From Emticicia agri (GTDB taxonomy: Bacteria > Bacteroidota > Bacteroidia > Cytophagales > Spirosomataceae), in the NCBI RefSeq assembly GCF_004168285.1, contig NZ_SEWF01000006.1, forward strand, positions 124,001-188,000: 64,000 nt of DNA, given 5' to 3'. The translations under genes and the position numbers were made by a program. Below, one piece after another: positions 1 to 10,232 of this stretch (positions are counted from its first letter, which is position 1; every line of letters starts with the position of its first letter). The notes beneath the pieces are model-generated. The model searched no databases. It saw only the letters and a program-made list of their open reading frames with translations, and had not been told where the DNA came from.

Positions 1-1736
1 CATTCCTGACATTTAAAACCAGTTTAGGTATTGACATCACTACCGAAAACGGTAAATACATTGGTCGTGCCAACCCTGAGTATATTGAGGGTAGCTTTGT
101 AAATAGTTCAGAATCAAATACTAACTACGACTACCAATGGGTATGGCAAAATACTTTATCGTTCAGCAAAATTTTTAATACTGTTCATAAAATTGATGCC
201 TATATAGGTACTGAAGCTATCAAGCAATTTGGCGAATATTTTGGTGCTACCCGTCAAGGTTATGCGTTTGAAACTTTACCAATTATCAGCTATCTCGATT
301 TAGGAGACCCTACCAAAGTAGGTAATTATGGTAGAGTAGGAAATGACTATTCACTATGGTCGCAGTTTGGTAAATTCAACTATGCTTACAACGATAAATA
401 TTTGTTTCAGGCTATTATCAGAAACGACGCCTCTTCTCGCTTCTTGTCGGCTTCACGTAATGCACTTTTCCCTGCTTTTAGTTTAGGCTGGCGTTTATCT
501 GAAGAGAAATTTATTTCTACCAATCTGCCATTTGTAAGCGATTTGAAACTTCGTTTTGGTTGGGGTAAAACAGGTAACCAGAAAATAGGTAATTATAACG
601 CATTTACTACTTATCGTTCTGACATCTGGCACGCAGGTTATCCGATTGATGGTAACCAGACTACACCAACCATCGGTTATGATACACAGGCATTTGGCAA
701 CCCTGATGCTAAATGGGAAGCTACTACCTCAACAAACTTCGGGATAGACGCCTCATTGTTCAAAGGTAAGTTAAGCTTCGAACTTGATTTCTGGAAACGT
801 GTAACATCTGATATGTTATTTACCATTCCATTAACCTTTACAGTGGGCGACGCTGCCGCACCAGCTTATAATGTTGGCCAAATGACCAATAAAGGATTAG
901 ATGCAGGTATTAACTACAAGAGTAATATCAATAACTTCCGTTATAGTATATCTGCTAACTTATCAACTTATAGAAATAATGTTGATAAATTGGATGAAAG
1001 CCCTAATACACGTTACCTGGGTTATACTTCCCGTGTTCCAGCTATTACCGTAACCCAAGCGGGTATCCCTATTTCATCATTTTATGGTTATACTGTTTTA
1101 GGTATATTCCAGTCGCAATCTGAAGCAGATGCCTGGCCAAAATATGAAAGTTATAACAAACCGGGTAAGTTTAAAATGGCTGATATCAATGGCGATGGAG
1201 TAATTGACCCTAAAGACCAGGGTGTTATTGGTAATCCTCATCCTGACTTTGTTTATGGTTTAAGCTTAAACTTGGGCTACAAAGCATTTGATTTAACCAT
1301 CTTTGCTAACGGAACACAAGGCAACGATGTATTTAACTATACCCGTTATTTCTCCGATTTCAATACTTTTCAGGGTAACCGTTCAAAACGTGCTTTATAT
1401 GATGCCTGGCAGCCTTCCAATCCTTCAGGTACTGTACCTATCATGGATGCCAACGACCAGATTAGTAGTCGACCATCAAGTTACTTTATCGAAGATGGCT
1501 CTTATTTCCGTATCAAAAACGTACAGTTAACCTATAATCTGCCATCGAAAATTACAGGTAAGACCGCTTTAGACAATGCACAGATTTATGTACAAATGCA
1601 AAACCTGGCTACGTTTACGAAGTACACAGGCCTTAATCCTGAAATTCAGACAGGTGCCGATACTACTTTAGGGTTTGATGGTGGATATATGCCTGTATCA
1701 AGGACATTTATTGTAGGCGTTAATTTTGGTTTTTAA
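1..1736 (+). CDS. SusC/RagA-family TonB-dependent outer-membrane transporter, C-terminal part
   Basis: The reading frame is open from base 3, so the gene begins upstream of the window; about 577 C-terminal residues are present of a family usually near 1000. Visible traits are alternating aromatic/polar beta strands, the Asp-rich segment DINGDGVIDPKDQ with the following IGNPHPDFVYGLS, the late motif SYFIEDGSYFRIKNVQL, and a final strand ending in Phe (VGVNFGF). These are typical of the SusC barrel end. SusC proteins import oligosaccharides or other large nutrients across the outer membrane, energised by TonB, with SusD as substrate-binding lid. The SusD gene follows 54 bases downstream, so the two are surely co-transcribed. 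The substrate cannot be read from this part. Confidence 0.96.
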   Translation, partial: FLTFKTSLGIDITTENGKYIGRANPEYIEGSFVNSSESNTNYDYQWVWQNTLSFSKIFNTVHKIDAYIGTEAIKQFGEYFGATRQGYAFETLPIISYLDLGDPTKVGNYGRVGNDYSLWSQFGKFNYAYNDKYLFQAIIRNDASSRFLSASRNALFPAFSLGWRLSEEKFISTNLPFVSDLKLRFGWGKTGNQKIGNYNAFTTYRSDIWHAGYPIDGNQTTPTIGYDTQAFGNPDAKWEATTSTNFGIDASLFKGKLSFELDFWKRVTSDMLFTIPLTFTVGDAAAPAYNVGQMTNKGLDAGINYKSNINNFRYSISANLSTYRNNVDKLDESPNTRYLGYTSRVPAITVTQAGIPISSFYGYTVLGIFQSQSEADAWPKYESYNKPGKFKMADINGDGVIDPKDQGVIGNPHPDFVYGLSLNLGYKAFDLTIFANGTQGNDVFNYTRYFSDFNTFQGNRSKRALYDAWQPSNPSGTVPIMDANDQISSRPSSYFIEDGSYFRIKNVQLTYNLPSKITGKTALDNAQIYVQMQNLATFTKYTGLNPEIQTGADTTLGFDGGYMPVSRTFIVGVNFGF

Positions 1737-1790
1737 TATTCATATCTGAAAACCAACGACTCAATTACTAATAAAAAAGATTATTCAAAT

Positions 1791-3586
1791 ATGAAAAGTA
1801 ACAATATTGTTAAAATATTTCTGGCTACAGGACTTACAGTTGGATTTGCCATTGGGTGTAGTGACGAATTCCTGACCCGTGAGCCACAAGCCCAGTATAG
1901 CCCAACTGCCTTGAAAACTGCCAAAGGTGTGGAAGGGGTATTGCTGGGAGCCTACGCCATGATTGATGGGACAGGTCTGGACGGACAAGACCCGTGGATG
2001 AATGATATTCATAACTGGGTTTTTGGTGGAGTACCGTCTGACGATGCCTATAAAGGAACTGATGCAGGTGACCAGCCCGAAGAAACCTTTATCGAAAGGT
2101 GGGACTTTCAGGCTACCAATAACCATATAAAAAATAAATGGCGAGGCCTTTTCAAGGGTGTAGCTCGTACTAACGACGTGATTAATACCCTGAAAGATGT
2201 GAAGGATATAACCGAAGCCAGAAGAGCACAGATTTTGGCAGAGGCTAAATTCCTGAGGGGATTATTTCATTTTGAAGCAAAAAAATGTGGAAGAATATTC
2301 CTTACATTGATGATGCTACTTTTAATTTAGATGATTTGCAAAGCACAAAAATCCCTGTTGACCCACAGGCTTGGGCAAAAATTGAGAAAGATTTTGCCGA
2401 TGCCGCAGCCGTATTGCCTGTTACACAAGCACAAGTAGGCCGCCCAACCAAATGGGCTGCTAAAGGTCTTCAGGCTAAAGCATTGATGTTTCAGGGGTTT
2501 GATGTAAACACCGGAGCAGCTAATGCAGCTAAATTAACTGCCGCTAAAGCAATTCTGGAAGAAATCATGAATAGCGGTAAATACCGATTGGTTGACCTTT
2601 ACAGAGACAACTTTGATGCCAGCACTCGTAACAATGCCGAATCAATCTTTGAAGTGCAATTTGCCTCATCAAGTGCTACCGGCGATGCTGCTAATCAAGG
2701 GGTAGGTCTGGCTCACCCTTATGCTTCTCCCTGGGGATGTTGCGGTTTCTACCAGCCTTCACAAAACCTGGTAAATGCGTTTAAAACAGGTGCAGATGGC
2801 TTGCCATTAATTGATACTTTCAATGATTCTGACGTTAAAAACGACCAGGGTTTAAAACTGGAAGACCCCTATACCCCCTATGAAGGTATGTTAGACCCTC
2901 GCTTAGACCATACAGTTGGTCGTCGTGGTATTTTGTTTATCGACTACAAAATTCATAATGTAGACTTTATCCGTGACCAGACTTATGCAGGGCCTTATTC
3001 TCCAAGAAAACATATACCTTCTAAAGCATTTACAGGGGTTAATGGTTGGGGTAACCTAACCAGCAATAACTATCGTTTGTTGCGTTATGACATGATTCTG
3101 CTTTGGTTGGCTGAGTGTGAGGTTGAAATAGGAAGCCTTGAAAGAGCCAGAGAGTTAGTGAATATGATTCGTACCCGTGCGGCAAATCCGGCAGGTTTTG
3201 TGCAAAAAGCTACACAAGGGGCTACCCGTGATGCCTATACTTTAGTAGTTGATGCTCAGGGTAATCCGGTGCCTGCGGCCAATTATAATATTAAAAACTA
3301 TACCGCTCCGTGGACAAACAAAGATGATGCCCGTAAAGCTGTACGCTTTGAAACCCGTTTAGAGTTTGGTATGGAAGGCCATCGCTTCTTCGACCTTTCA
3401 AGATGGGGCATAGCCGCCGATGTATTGAATAAATACAATGAGGTAGAATCAAACAAACGTGTATATAAAAAAGGTGCAAGGTTTGTAAAAGGTAAAAACG
3501 AATTTTATCCGATACCTCAGGAAGCCATAGACCGCTCAGAAAAAGATGGTAAAGCCACTTTAGAGCAAGATCCGGCTTATAAATAG
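1791..3586 (+). pseudogene. SusD/RagB-family nutrient-binding lipoprotein, frameshifted in a poly-A run
   Basis: Two overlapping reading frames together make one complete SusD protein of about 598 residues. The first (1791-2330) starts with a lipoprotein signal (lipobox AIGC, then SDEFLTREP) and runs through LAEAKFLRGLFHFEAKK. The second (from about 2285 to 3586) continues directly with MWKNIPYIDD and ends in the conserved C-terminal FYPIPQEAIDRS region. The break lies in GC-A7-TG at 2279-2285; eight A would restore one frame. In the first frame the run reads A_AAA_AAA, a register that permits -1 slippage, so programmed frameshifting, transcriptional slippage, a real mutation or a homopolymer sequencing error are all possible. 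The partner is the SusC gene just upstream. Confidence 0.9.
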
Positions 3587-3623
3587 TTTTACAGTGATTG
3601 TTTTAGAAAAAAAAGTTAATTTT

Positions 3624-3657
3624 ACAGAGATGGTAGGTTTACCATCTCTGTTTTTTT
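3624..3657 (+). terminator. Intrinsic terminator after susD
   Basis: A perfect 12-bp stem, ACAGAGATGGTA (3624-3635) with TACCATCTCTGT (3640-3651), closes a 4-base loop and runs into seven T. It lies 37 bases after the susD stop and separates the SusC/SusD unit from the next gene. Confidence 0.85.
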
Positions 3658-3681
3658 AAGCATACTACCTGTTTTTTTACA

Positions 3682-6600
3682 ATGAAACCCGTTTTTATGT
3701 ACAACCTCATCCGTAAACTCTCATGTATCTTACTAATTCCTGCACTTTACTCCTGTAATAAGAAAACAGATACTGTTTTTACCAGATTACCTTCAGACGA
3801 AACAGGTATCCGGTTTTCTAACCGAATTACTGAAAACGATACCATGAATATTGTTGCCTTTGAGTATGTATATAATGGTGGTGGCGTAGCTATGGGTGAT
3901 TTTAATAACGATAATAAAGTTGATGCTTATTTCACCGGAAATCAGGTTTCCAATAAACTGTATATGAATCAGGGAGTCGATAAAAATAATGAACTGAAAT
4001 TTATAGATGTTACTGCCGAGGCGCATGTGGGTGGTGAGGGCAGATGGTGTAATGGCGTAGCTGTGGTAGATATTAATAATGATAATCTTTTAGATATTTA
4101 TATATCGGCGTCGGTTAAAAAAGTAGCCAGCCAGAGAGCTAACTTACTCTATGTAAATCAGGGCGTAGGACGGAATGGCATTCCGTCGTTCAAGGAGATG
4201 GCGGCAGACTATGGTATTGCCGATACCACACATACCACTAACTCAGCATTTTTTGATTATGACAATGATGGTGATTTAGACCTTTATGTGTTGGTTAATC
4301 AGATGGAAGACGTAAATATTCCGAATATGTACCGTCAGACTCTAAAAGACGGATCTTCTAAGCGTACACACAGACTTTACCGCAATGATTGGGAGGAGTC
4401 CAAAAAACATCCATACTTTACTAATGTATCAAAAGAAGAAGGAATCCTGATAGAAGGCTTTGGATTAGGTGTAAATATTACAGACATTAATCAAGATGGC
4501 TGGAAGGACATCTATGTAACCAACGATTTCCTGACCAATGACTTATTATATATCAATCAGCACGCCAATGGCAAACATATTGGTTTTGTAGAACAAGCCA
4601 AAGATTATTTCAAACACACCTCTTACTCGGCTATGGGGAACGATGTGGCTGATATAAATAATGACGGTCTGGCTGATGTGATAGCAGTAGATATGATGCC
4701 ATATACGAACAAGCGGAAAAAGATGATGACGATGGCTAACAATTATCAGACTTTCCAGAACAACGACCGTTTTAATTATACCTATCAGTACCCACGCAAT
4801 ACACTGCAAATTAATCAGGGTAAAAACCCATTGACAGGTAAACCAATTTTCAGTGAAATAGGGTTAGCCGCAGGAGTAGCACAAACCGACTGGAGTTGGG
4901 CACCTATGGTAGTTGATTTTGACAATGATGGGTTGCGGGATATTATTATTACCAATGGTTTCCCGAAAGATATTACTGACCTCGATTTTATGGCTTATCG
5001 GGCGGAGGTAAATAACCTGGCAACTTCTACTTATTTGTCAGAGAATATTCCATCAGTCAGAATCAAAAACTTTGCTTTTCATAACAAAGGCAACTTCCAG
5101 TTTGAAGACGTAACCGAAAAATGGGGCATGGCCGAACCCTCGTTCTCTAACGGTGCTGCCTATGCTGACCTTGATAATGATGGCGATTTAGATTATATAG
5201 TCAACAACATCAACGATTCTGCTTCGGTCTATCGCAATAATTCAATGCAGTTAAAACCACAGGAAAGTAATTATCTGCGAGTTAAATTTCAAGGTAATCT
5301 GCCTAACATTATGGGTTTAGGAGCGTTGGTAGAGATTCAATATAACAACGGTCAGAAACAAGTCTATGAGCATACACCTTATCGGGGCTATATATCATCG
5401 ATTGAGCCTGTGGCACATTTTGGGTTAGGCAAAATTCGGCAAATTGACAGATTAAAGGTTATCTGGCAGAGTGGTAAAATACAGATACTAAAAAATATCA
5501 AAAGCAATCAGGTATTAAGTTTAAAAGAAAGTGAAGCAAACGGTGATGATAATCCCGGAATTTCAGTTCCCTCACCATTATTTACCGATATAAGTGAGCA
5601 ACTAAAAGTGCCTTACGTGCATGAAGAAGACGATTATATTGATTTCAATGTGCAGAAACTCTTACCCCACAAACTATCTCAATATGGCCCCGCCATAGCT
5701 GTTGGAGATGTGAATGGTGATGGTATAGAAGATATGTTTATAGGTGGAGCCAGATACCGGAAAGGTAAATTTTTAATACAGAATAAAGAGGGTAAGTTCA
5801 TTGTACAGGATTTACTATCAGGAGAAGACGGCTTCAAGAAACCTTCGGAGGATATGGGTATTTTGCTTTTTGATGCCGATAACGATAAGGATTTAGACCT
5901 CTATATTGTAAGTGGTAGCTATGAATATAAAGCTGATTCCCCAGATTTGCAGGATAGATTTTATGTGAACGATGGCAAAGGACATTTTACCCTGAATCAG
6001 CAAGCTATTCCAGCTTTTCTGAAAAGTGGTTCTTGTATAAAAGCTACCGATTATGACCACGATGGCGATTTAGACTTGTTTATAGGTGGCCGTGTAGAAC
6101 CAAATGCTTATCCGAAGCCTGTATCGAGCTATATTCTAAGAAATGATACGGCTAATGGACAGATAAAATTTACAAACGTAACAGCTCAGGTAGCTCCAAA
6201 ACTACAAAATATTGGTCTGGTATGTGATGCTATCTGGAGCGATTATGATAACGATGGCTGGCAGGATTTAGTGATGATAGGCGAGTGGATGCCTGTAACG
6301 ATTTTAAAGAATAACAAAGGTAAGTTAGAACCAATGCCACAAAGCGGAGCATTAGCCGGTAAATTTGGTTGGTGGACAAGTATTACCTCCGGCGATTTTG
6401 ATAATGATGGCGATATAGATTATGTAGCAGGTAATCTGGGACTGAATACATTGATGCAGGCCAGCGATACGCAGCCTGTAAGTGTTTATGCCAAAGATTT
6501 CAATAATGATGGATTCTATGATGCCATTCCAACGGTATATTTTCCTGACGATGAAGGTACAATGAAAGAGTTTCCGTACAATACCCGTGATGATCTGGCA

Positions 6601-7359
6601 AAGCAGTTTATTCAGACCCGTCAGCGTTTTCAGAATTATGCCAAGTTCTCCGAAGCAACAATTGACCAGATATTAAAGCCGGAAGAGCTAAAAGATGCCC
6701 TGATTCTGAAAGCCAACTGGATGAAAAGCAGCTATATCGAAAATAAAGGAAACGGGCAGTTTGAAGTAAAAGAACTACCTATACAAGCCCAGTTTGCCCC
6801 GATTTATGGAATGGTAACTTATGATTACGACCAGGATGGAAACTTGGATGTATTGATAACAGGAAATGATTTTGGTACAGAACTATTAGTAGGCAGGCAT
6901 GATGCGTTCAATGGCCTGTTATTGGCAGGAGACGGTAAAGGTAACTTTACACCAACGCTTCCAGAAGGAAGTGGCTATTATGTTGCGGGTGATGCCAAGA
7001 GTCTGGTGCGACTAAAAGACGCAAAAGGTAATCAGCTTTTTGTAACATCTCAGAATCGAGGTGATTTAAGATTCTTCTTATACGAAAATCCATTTGAGAG
7101 GGGGGTATTAAGAATGGAAGCATTTGGTCATGGTGATGCGAAATTATCTCACCGAATAACCCCAGTCAAAACAGTTGAAGTATTGCCCAACGAAACAACT
7201 GCTATACTGAAACTCAAAGGAGGTAAAAGCAGAAAAGAAGAACTGACTTATGGTTCGTCATTCTTATCACAATCCTCACGTAGTCTGGCCTTACCTGCCG
7301 ACGTAGAAAGTGTTGAGTTAATAGATAATCTGGGTAAAAAAAGAGTGGTAAAGCCATAA
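3682..7359 (+). CDS. FG-GAP/VCBS-repeat lipoprotein with ASPIC/UnbV domain
   Basis: The 1225-residue protein starts with a lipoprotein signal (PALYSC, then NKK); a second Met five codons in could be the true start. About fourteen Ca-binding DxDxDG-type loops (for example DYDNDGDLD, DINNDGLAD, DFDNDGDID) are spread over both halves, as in FG-GAP beta-propellers. Between them, at residues about 544-613, sits an ASPIC/UnbV-like segment (GLGALVEIQYNNG to IKSNQVLSLKE). Proteins of this layout often sit beside SusC/SusD genes in Cytophagales and are thought to be surface proteins that bind or process carbohydrate or protein, but no catalytic activity is established. The gene follows susD after a terminator and converges on the Nudix regulator. 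Confidence 0.9.
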   Translation: MKPVFMYNLIRKLSCILLIPALYSCNKKTDTVFTRLPSDETGIRFSNRITENDTMNIVAFEYVYNGGGVAMGDFNNDNKVDAYFTGNQVSNKLYMNQGVDKNNELKFIDVTAEAHVGGEGRWCNGVAVVDINNDNLLDIYISASVKKVASQRANLLYVNQGVGRNGIPSFKEMAADYGIADTTHTTNSAFFDYDNDGDLDLYVLVNQMEDVNIPNMYRQTLKDGSSKRTHRLYRNDWEESKKHPYFTNVSKEEGILIEGFGLGVNITDINQDGWKDIYVTNDFLTNDLLYINQHANGKHIGFVEQAKDYFKHTSYSAMGNDVADINNDGLADVIAVDMMPYTNKRKKMMTMANNYQTFQNNDRFNYTYQYPRNTLQINQGKNPLTGKPIFSEIGLAAGVAQTDWSWAPMVVDFDNDGLRDIIITNGFPKDITDLDFMAYRAEVNNLATSTYLSENIPSVRIKNFAFHNKGNFQFEDVTEKWGMAEPSFSNGAAYADLDNDGDLDYIVNNINDSASVYRNNSMQLKPQESNYLRVKFQGNLPNIMGLGALVEIQYNNGQKQVYEHTPYRGYISSIEPVAHFGLGKIRQIDRLKVIWQSGKIQILKNIKSNQVLSLKESEANGDDNPGISVPSPLFTDISEQLKVPYVHEEDDYIDFNVQKLLPHKLSQYGPAIAVGDVNGDGIEDMFIGGARYRKGKFLIQNKEGKFIVQDLLSGEDGFKKPSEDMGILLFDADNDKDLDLYIVSGSYEYKADSPDLQDRFYVNDGKGHFTLNQQAIPAFLKSGSCIKATDYDHDGDLDLFIGGRVEPNAYPKPVSSYILRNDTANGQIKFTNVTAQVAPKLQNIGLVCDAIWSDYDNDGWQDLVMIGEWMPVTILKNNKGKLEPMPQSGALAGKFGWWTSITSGDFDNDGDIDYVAGNLGLNTLMQASDTQPVSVYAKDFNNDGFYDAIPTVYFPDDEGTMKEFPYNTRDDLAKQFIQTRQRFQNYAKFSEATIDQILKPEELKDALILKANWMKSSYIENKGNGQFEVKELPIQAQFAPIYGMVTYDYDQDGNLDVLITGNDFGTELLVGRHDAFNGLLLAGDGKGNFTPTLPEGSGYYVAGDAKSLVRLKDAKGNQLFVTSQNRGDLRFFLYENPFERGVLRMEAFGHGDAKLSHRITPVKTVEVLPNETTAILKLKGGKSRKEELTYGSSFLSQSSRSLALPADVESVELIDNLGKKRVVKP

Positions 7360-7401
7360 ACCACAGCCTCAGCTCTCTATTGAGGAAAAAACTTCTATCT
7401 C

Positions 7402-7447
7402 ATACAAAAACAGCCAGTGAATCAAGGTTTACTGGCTGTTTTTGTAT
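7402..7447. terminator. Bidirectional terminator between convergent genes
   Basis: A perfect 17-bp inverted repeat, ATACAAAAACAGCCAGT (7402-7418) with its complement at 7431-7447, has a 12-base loop. The A-rich and T-rich outer arms provide a T tract on both strands. The downstream arm overlaps the last codons and the stop of the Nudix gene. Confidence 0.85.
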
Positions 7448-8165
7448 CAAAACAGTACAGATAAGGGGCTTTGTGGGCACCACCTGTAATTTTTTTGTCT
7501 AATCTTTTCAGCATATGTAAACCCAATATTTTTCGCTGAAAGTTAGAGCGGGCAATTTTCTCTCCTAAAATTGTTTCATACAAATTCTGAAACTCGTTCA
7601 TCGTAAAGGTTTCAGGCAAGAGATTAGGGCCAATCAGTTTTTCATCCAAGTTTTTTCTGAGTGTATGTAAAGCTTTCTCCAGAATAGAATCATGGTCGAA
7701 AATAAGCGAGGGTACAAGGTTTAAGTCATGCCACGTGCAAGAGTCCGAAAACACATCAGGCATCGGAGTAGCTTTAGAAAAATTAATCAGGGCATAATAA
7801 CCAATAGAGATAAAGCGGTTTAGCAAAAAATGGTCAGCTTTAAGAATAATTCCACTGCCATTCATGAGTTTATGATGCGTGGCATCAAAGCGTCTATCCT
7901 TGTCTCCGAACACATAAAATTGTTCGAGATAAATGTCTTTGAGCCCTGTTCGTTCATTTAAAACTCTTGCAGCTGCGTCTTCTAAATTTTCGTCCTGGTT
8001 AATAAAGCCTCCCGGTAAAGCATAGCAATCAGTGTTTTTATACTTTAAGAGTAATATTTTCAATTGATTGTCGTAATAGCCAAAAATAACACAATCAATC
8101 GAAACACTCGGAAGCATCAAAGGTCTTGCCTCCCAAAACTCTTTCAAGTCGGGATTATCAGTCAT
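7422..8165 (-). CDS. Nudix-domain transcriptional regulator (NrtR/AraR-like)
   Basis: The 247-residue protein has an N-terminal Nudix fold (Nudix box at residues about 52-74, beginning GGFINQDE) and a C-terminal winged-helix-like part (FTMNEFQNLYETILGEKIARSNFQRKI). The box lacks catalytic glutamates: the usual REUxEE reads RVLNER. That suits a ligand-sensing repressor rather than a hydrolase, as known for Nudix-related regulators of sugar use in Bacteroidota. The start at 8165 (ATG) is preferred over an upstream TTG at 8207, because the minus-strand promoter box TATATTTG (8212-8205) lies between them. It converges on the SusCD-linked genes and is divergent from the esterase block, so it probably controls the locus. 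Confidence 0.88.
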   Translation of the reverse strand: MTDNPDLKEFWEARPLMLPSVSIDCVIFGYYDNQLKILLLKYKNTDCYALPGGFINQDENLEDAAARVLNERTGLKDIYLEQFYVFGDKDRRFDATHHKLMNGSGIILKADHFLLNRFISIGYYALINFSKATPMPDVFSDSCTWHDLNLVPSLIFDHDSILEKALHTLRKNLDEKLIGPNLLPETFTMNEFQNLYETILGEKIARSNFQRKILGLHMLKRLDKKITGGAHKAPYLYCFDTKTASKP

Positions 8166-8198
8166 ACAAAAGGTTAATAGTAAATGTATAAAATTAGG

Positions 8199-8270
8199 TT
8201 TGTACAAATATAAAGAAAAGTTTGTATTAATTAAAGAATGTTTGTATCATTGTTACAAATTGATACAATG
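8199..8270. promoter_or_regulatory. Promoter and candidate operator of the Nudix regulator
   Basis: On the minus strand, TATATTTG (8212-8205) fits the Bacteroidota -7 consensus TAnnTTTG and lies about 40 bases before the ATG at 8165. It overlaps the palindrome TTTGTACAAA (8199-8208). Further upstream TTGTATCA (8242-8249) and TGATACAA (8261-8268) form an inverted pair 11 bases apart, with another TTTGTAT half-site at 8221-8227. Repeated TTGTAT half-sites at the promoter of a regulator gene suggest autoregulation and perhaps control of the divergent esterase operon. The factor that binds is an inference. Confidence 0.5.
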
Positions 8271-8432
8271 ACTTTGTTTGTTATAATCAATTATTGAAAA
8301 ATTTATAAAATATCCGCCCTCTTCATCGTAAAACTCGAAAAATCGCTACAAAAAAGCGATTGAGGGGCTAATTTATCCCATAAGTCGATTCTTAGAAAAG
8401 TTAATCCTATTGCTGTTTAGATTTAGAAATCA

Positions 8433-8464
8433 TTCGTGTGATTTTGTTAGTTGAGGTAGCTTTG
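8433..8464 (+). promoter_or_regulatory. Possible promoter of the carboxylesterase operon
   Basis: TAGCTTTG at 8457-8464 matches TAnnTTTG and has TTCG (8433-8436) 20 bases upstream as a weak -33 element. It would give a leader of about 80 bases before the ATG at 8552. The rest of the 386-base divergent space holds the operator repeats and a small hairpin (AATCGCT at 8341 with AGCGATT at 8355); no gene was seen. Confidence 0.35.
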
Positions 8465-8551
8465 TTTATTCTCCTTACTGCTTTCAACTGCGCAACATCC
8501 GCTGAATCACTCAATTACCAGGTCTTTCAACCTTCTTAACATATATTTAGT

Positions 8552-10213
8552 ATGAAATCTAACAGACGAAATTTTATTCAGACACTGGGCCTTGGTGCAG
8601 CTGGTGTAGGTATGAGTAGTGCCGTGCCTTTAACAGCCGATGCACATGCTTTTGGTTATAAAGAAAAGGACGATGAGCAGATCTTGTTTGTAGGAGATAA
8701 TATTGCCGTAGCCAACACAGGTTACGGAAAAGTTCGTGGGTATATTCTGAGAGGTATCCATACTTTTCTGGGTATTCCGTATGGAGCAGATACAGGAGGG
8801 GCTAATCGTTTCATGCCTCCGCAAAAACCACAGACCTGGGAAGGCGTAAAACCAACAGTCTGGTGGGGAAACAGCGCACCTCAGATTATGGAGAAACGCT
8901 ATTCCGACCAATATTCTTCGTTTGTTGACCACTGGAATTATGATGATGTAAGTGAAGATTGTCTGAGAATTAATGTCTGGACTCCGGCATTAGATGGTAA
9001 AAAAAGACCCGTAATTGTGTGGTTGCATGGTGGTGGTTTTGTGAACGGTAACGGTATTGAGCAAGATGGTTATAATGGCGAAAATATCAGCCGTTTAGGC
9101 GATGTGGTCTATTGTTCATTGAATCACCGTTTAGGTACTTTAGGGTTTACCAATCTGGCAGGTGCAGGTGGTGAGAAATTTGCCGCTTCGGGCAATGTAG
9201 GTATGCTTGATATTGTAGCTGCTCTGGAATGGGTAAAAGAAAATATTGCCAATTTTGGCGGTGATGCATCTAATGTAACCATTATCGGTCAATCGGGTGG
9301 AGGAGCTAAAGTTACTACACTTATGGCTATGCCATCAGCCAAAGGATTATTCCACAAAGCAGTGGCTTTAAGTGGTTCGTCTTTGTCTGGTGTGCCTAAA
9401 GAGTACTCTGAAAAACTGGGGGCGGCTGTACTGAAAGAAGCAGGTTTAGGCCCGAATGAGATTGATAAATTACAACAGATACCTTGGAGACAGTACATTG
9501 ATATTGCTAACAAAGCAGTAGCATCAATGGCAGAAGAAGCCAAAAGAATGAACCTGCAAAGAGGTGGCTATGCTCCGGTGGCAGATGGTAAATTCTTAAG
9601 CGATAAACCATTTTTCTCTGATGCTAACCATTTTTCTGCTGATGTTCCGTTGATTGTCAGTACTACTTTTAATGAGTTTTCGCCAAGCCGCACAGATGCG
9701 AATGTAGAAAAAGTGTCGTTGGCCGATGTAAAAGAAAAACTGAAACCAAGATTTGGCGATAAATCAGGTGAAATCGCAGATGCTTATGCCAAGGTTTTCC
9801 CAAATAAGAAGCCAATTGAAATCTGGTCGATGATTATCTCAAATCGTAAAAATGCCATTGCCACGGCTGATGCCAAAGCTAAACAAAAAGCTCCGGTATA
9901 TGTAGCCTGGTTTGGCTGGCAACCACCATTATTTGATGGTAGAATGCGGGCTTTCCACTGCGATGATATTTGCTTCTGGTTCTACAATACTGACCTGATG
10001 CTGACTCATACAGGTGGTGGCGCAAGACCCCGCCGCTTGTCTGAAAAAATGGCTAAATCATTCGTCAATTTCGCACGCACAGGTAATCCGAATGGCGGAG
10101 GGCTTCCGAACTGGGCACCCTATACAACTGCCAACGGTGAAACCATGATTTTAGATGATGTATGCGTCATGAAAAATGACCCTGACCGTGAAGCACGGAA
10201 GGCAATTGTGTAA
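8552..10213 (+). CDS. Type-B carboxylesterase family protein with Tat signal
   Basis: The 553-residue protein starts with a twin-arginine signal (NRRNFIQ followed by an Ala/Gly-rich stretch), so it is probably exported folded to the periplasm. It has the carboxylesterase/lipase fold: SEDCLRINVWTP, HGGGF oxyanion motif, nucleophile Ser248 in GQSGGG, an acid candidate Glu375 (TTFNEFSP) and His469 (AFHCDD). The nucleophile elbow is usually GESAGG; GQSGGG is a mild variant. It would hydrolyse ester bonds on sugars or aromatic side groups; the substrate is unknown. It opens a block of esterases and oxidoreductases on the same strand, divergent from the Nudix regulator. Confidence 0.92.
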   Translation: MKSNRRNFIQTLGLGAAGVGMSSAVPLTADAHAFGYKEKDDEQILFVGDNIAVANTGYGKVRGYILRGIHTFLGIPYGADTGGANRFMPPQKPQTWEGVKPTVWWGNSAPQIMEKRYSDQYSSFVDHWNYDDVSEDCLRINVWTPALDGKKRPVIVWLHGGGFVNGNGIEQDGYNGENISRLGDVVYCSLNHRLGTLGFTNLAGAGGEKFAASGNVGMLDIVAALEWVKENIANFGGDASNVTIIGQSGGGAKVTTLMAMPSAKGLFHKAVALSGSSLSGVPKEYSEKLGAAVLKEAGLGPNEIDKLQQIPWRQYIDIANKAVASMAEEAKRMNLQRGGYAPVADGKFLSDKPFFSDANHFSADVPLIVSTTFNEFSPSRTDANVEKVSLADVKEKLKPRFGDKSGEIADAYAKVFPNKKPIEIWSMIISNRKNAIATADAKAKQKAPVYVAWFGWQPPLFDGRMRAFHCDDICFWFYNTDLMLTHTGGGARPRRLSEKMAKSFVNFARTGNPNGGGLPNWAPYTTANGETMILDDVCVMKNDPDREARKAIV

Positions 10214-10232
10214 TGTAAAATGGCCTCATTCC

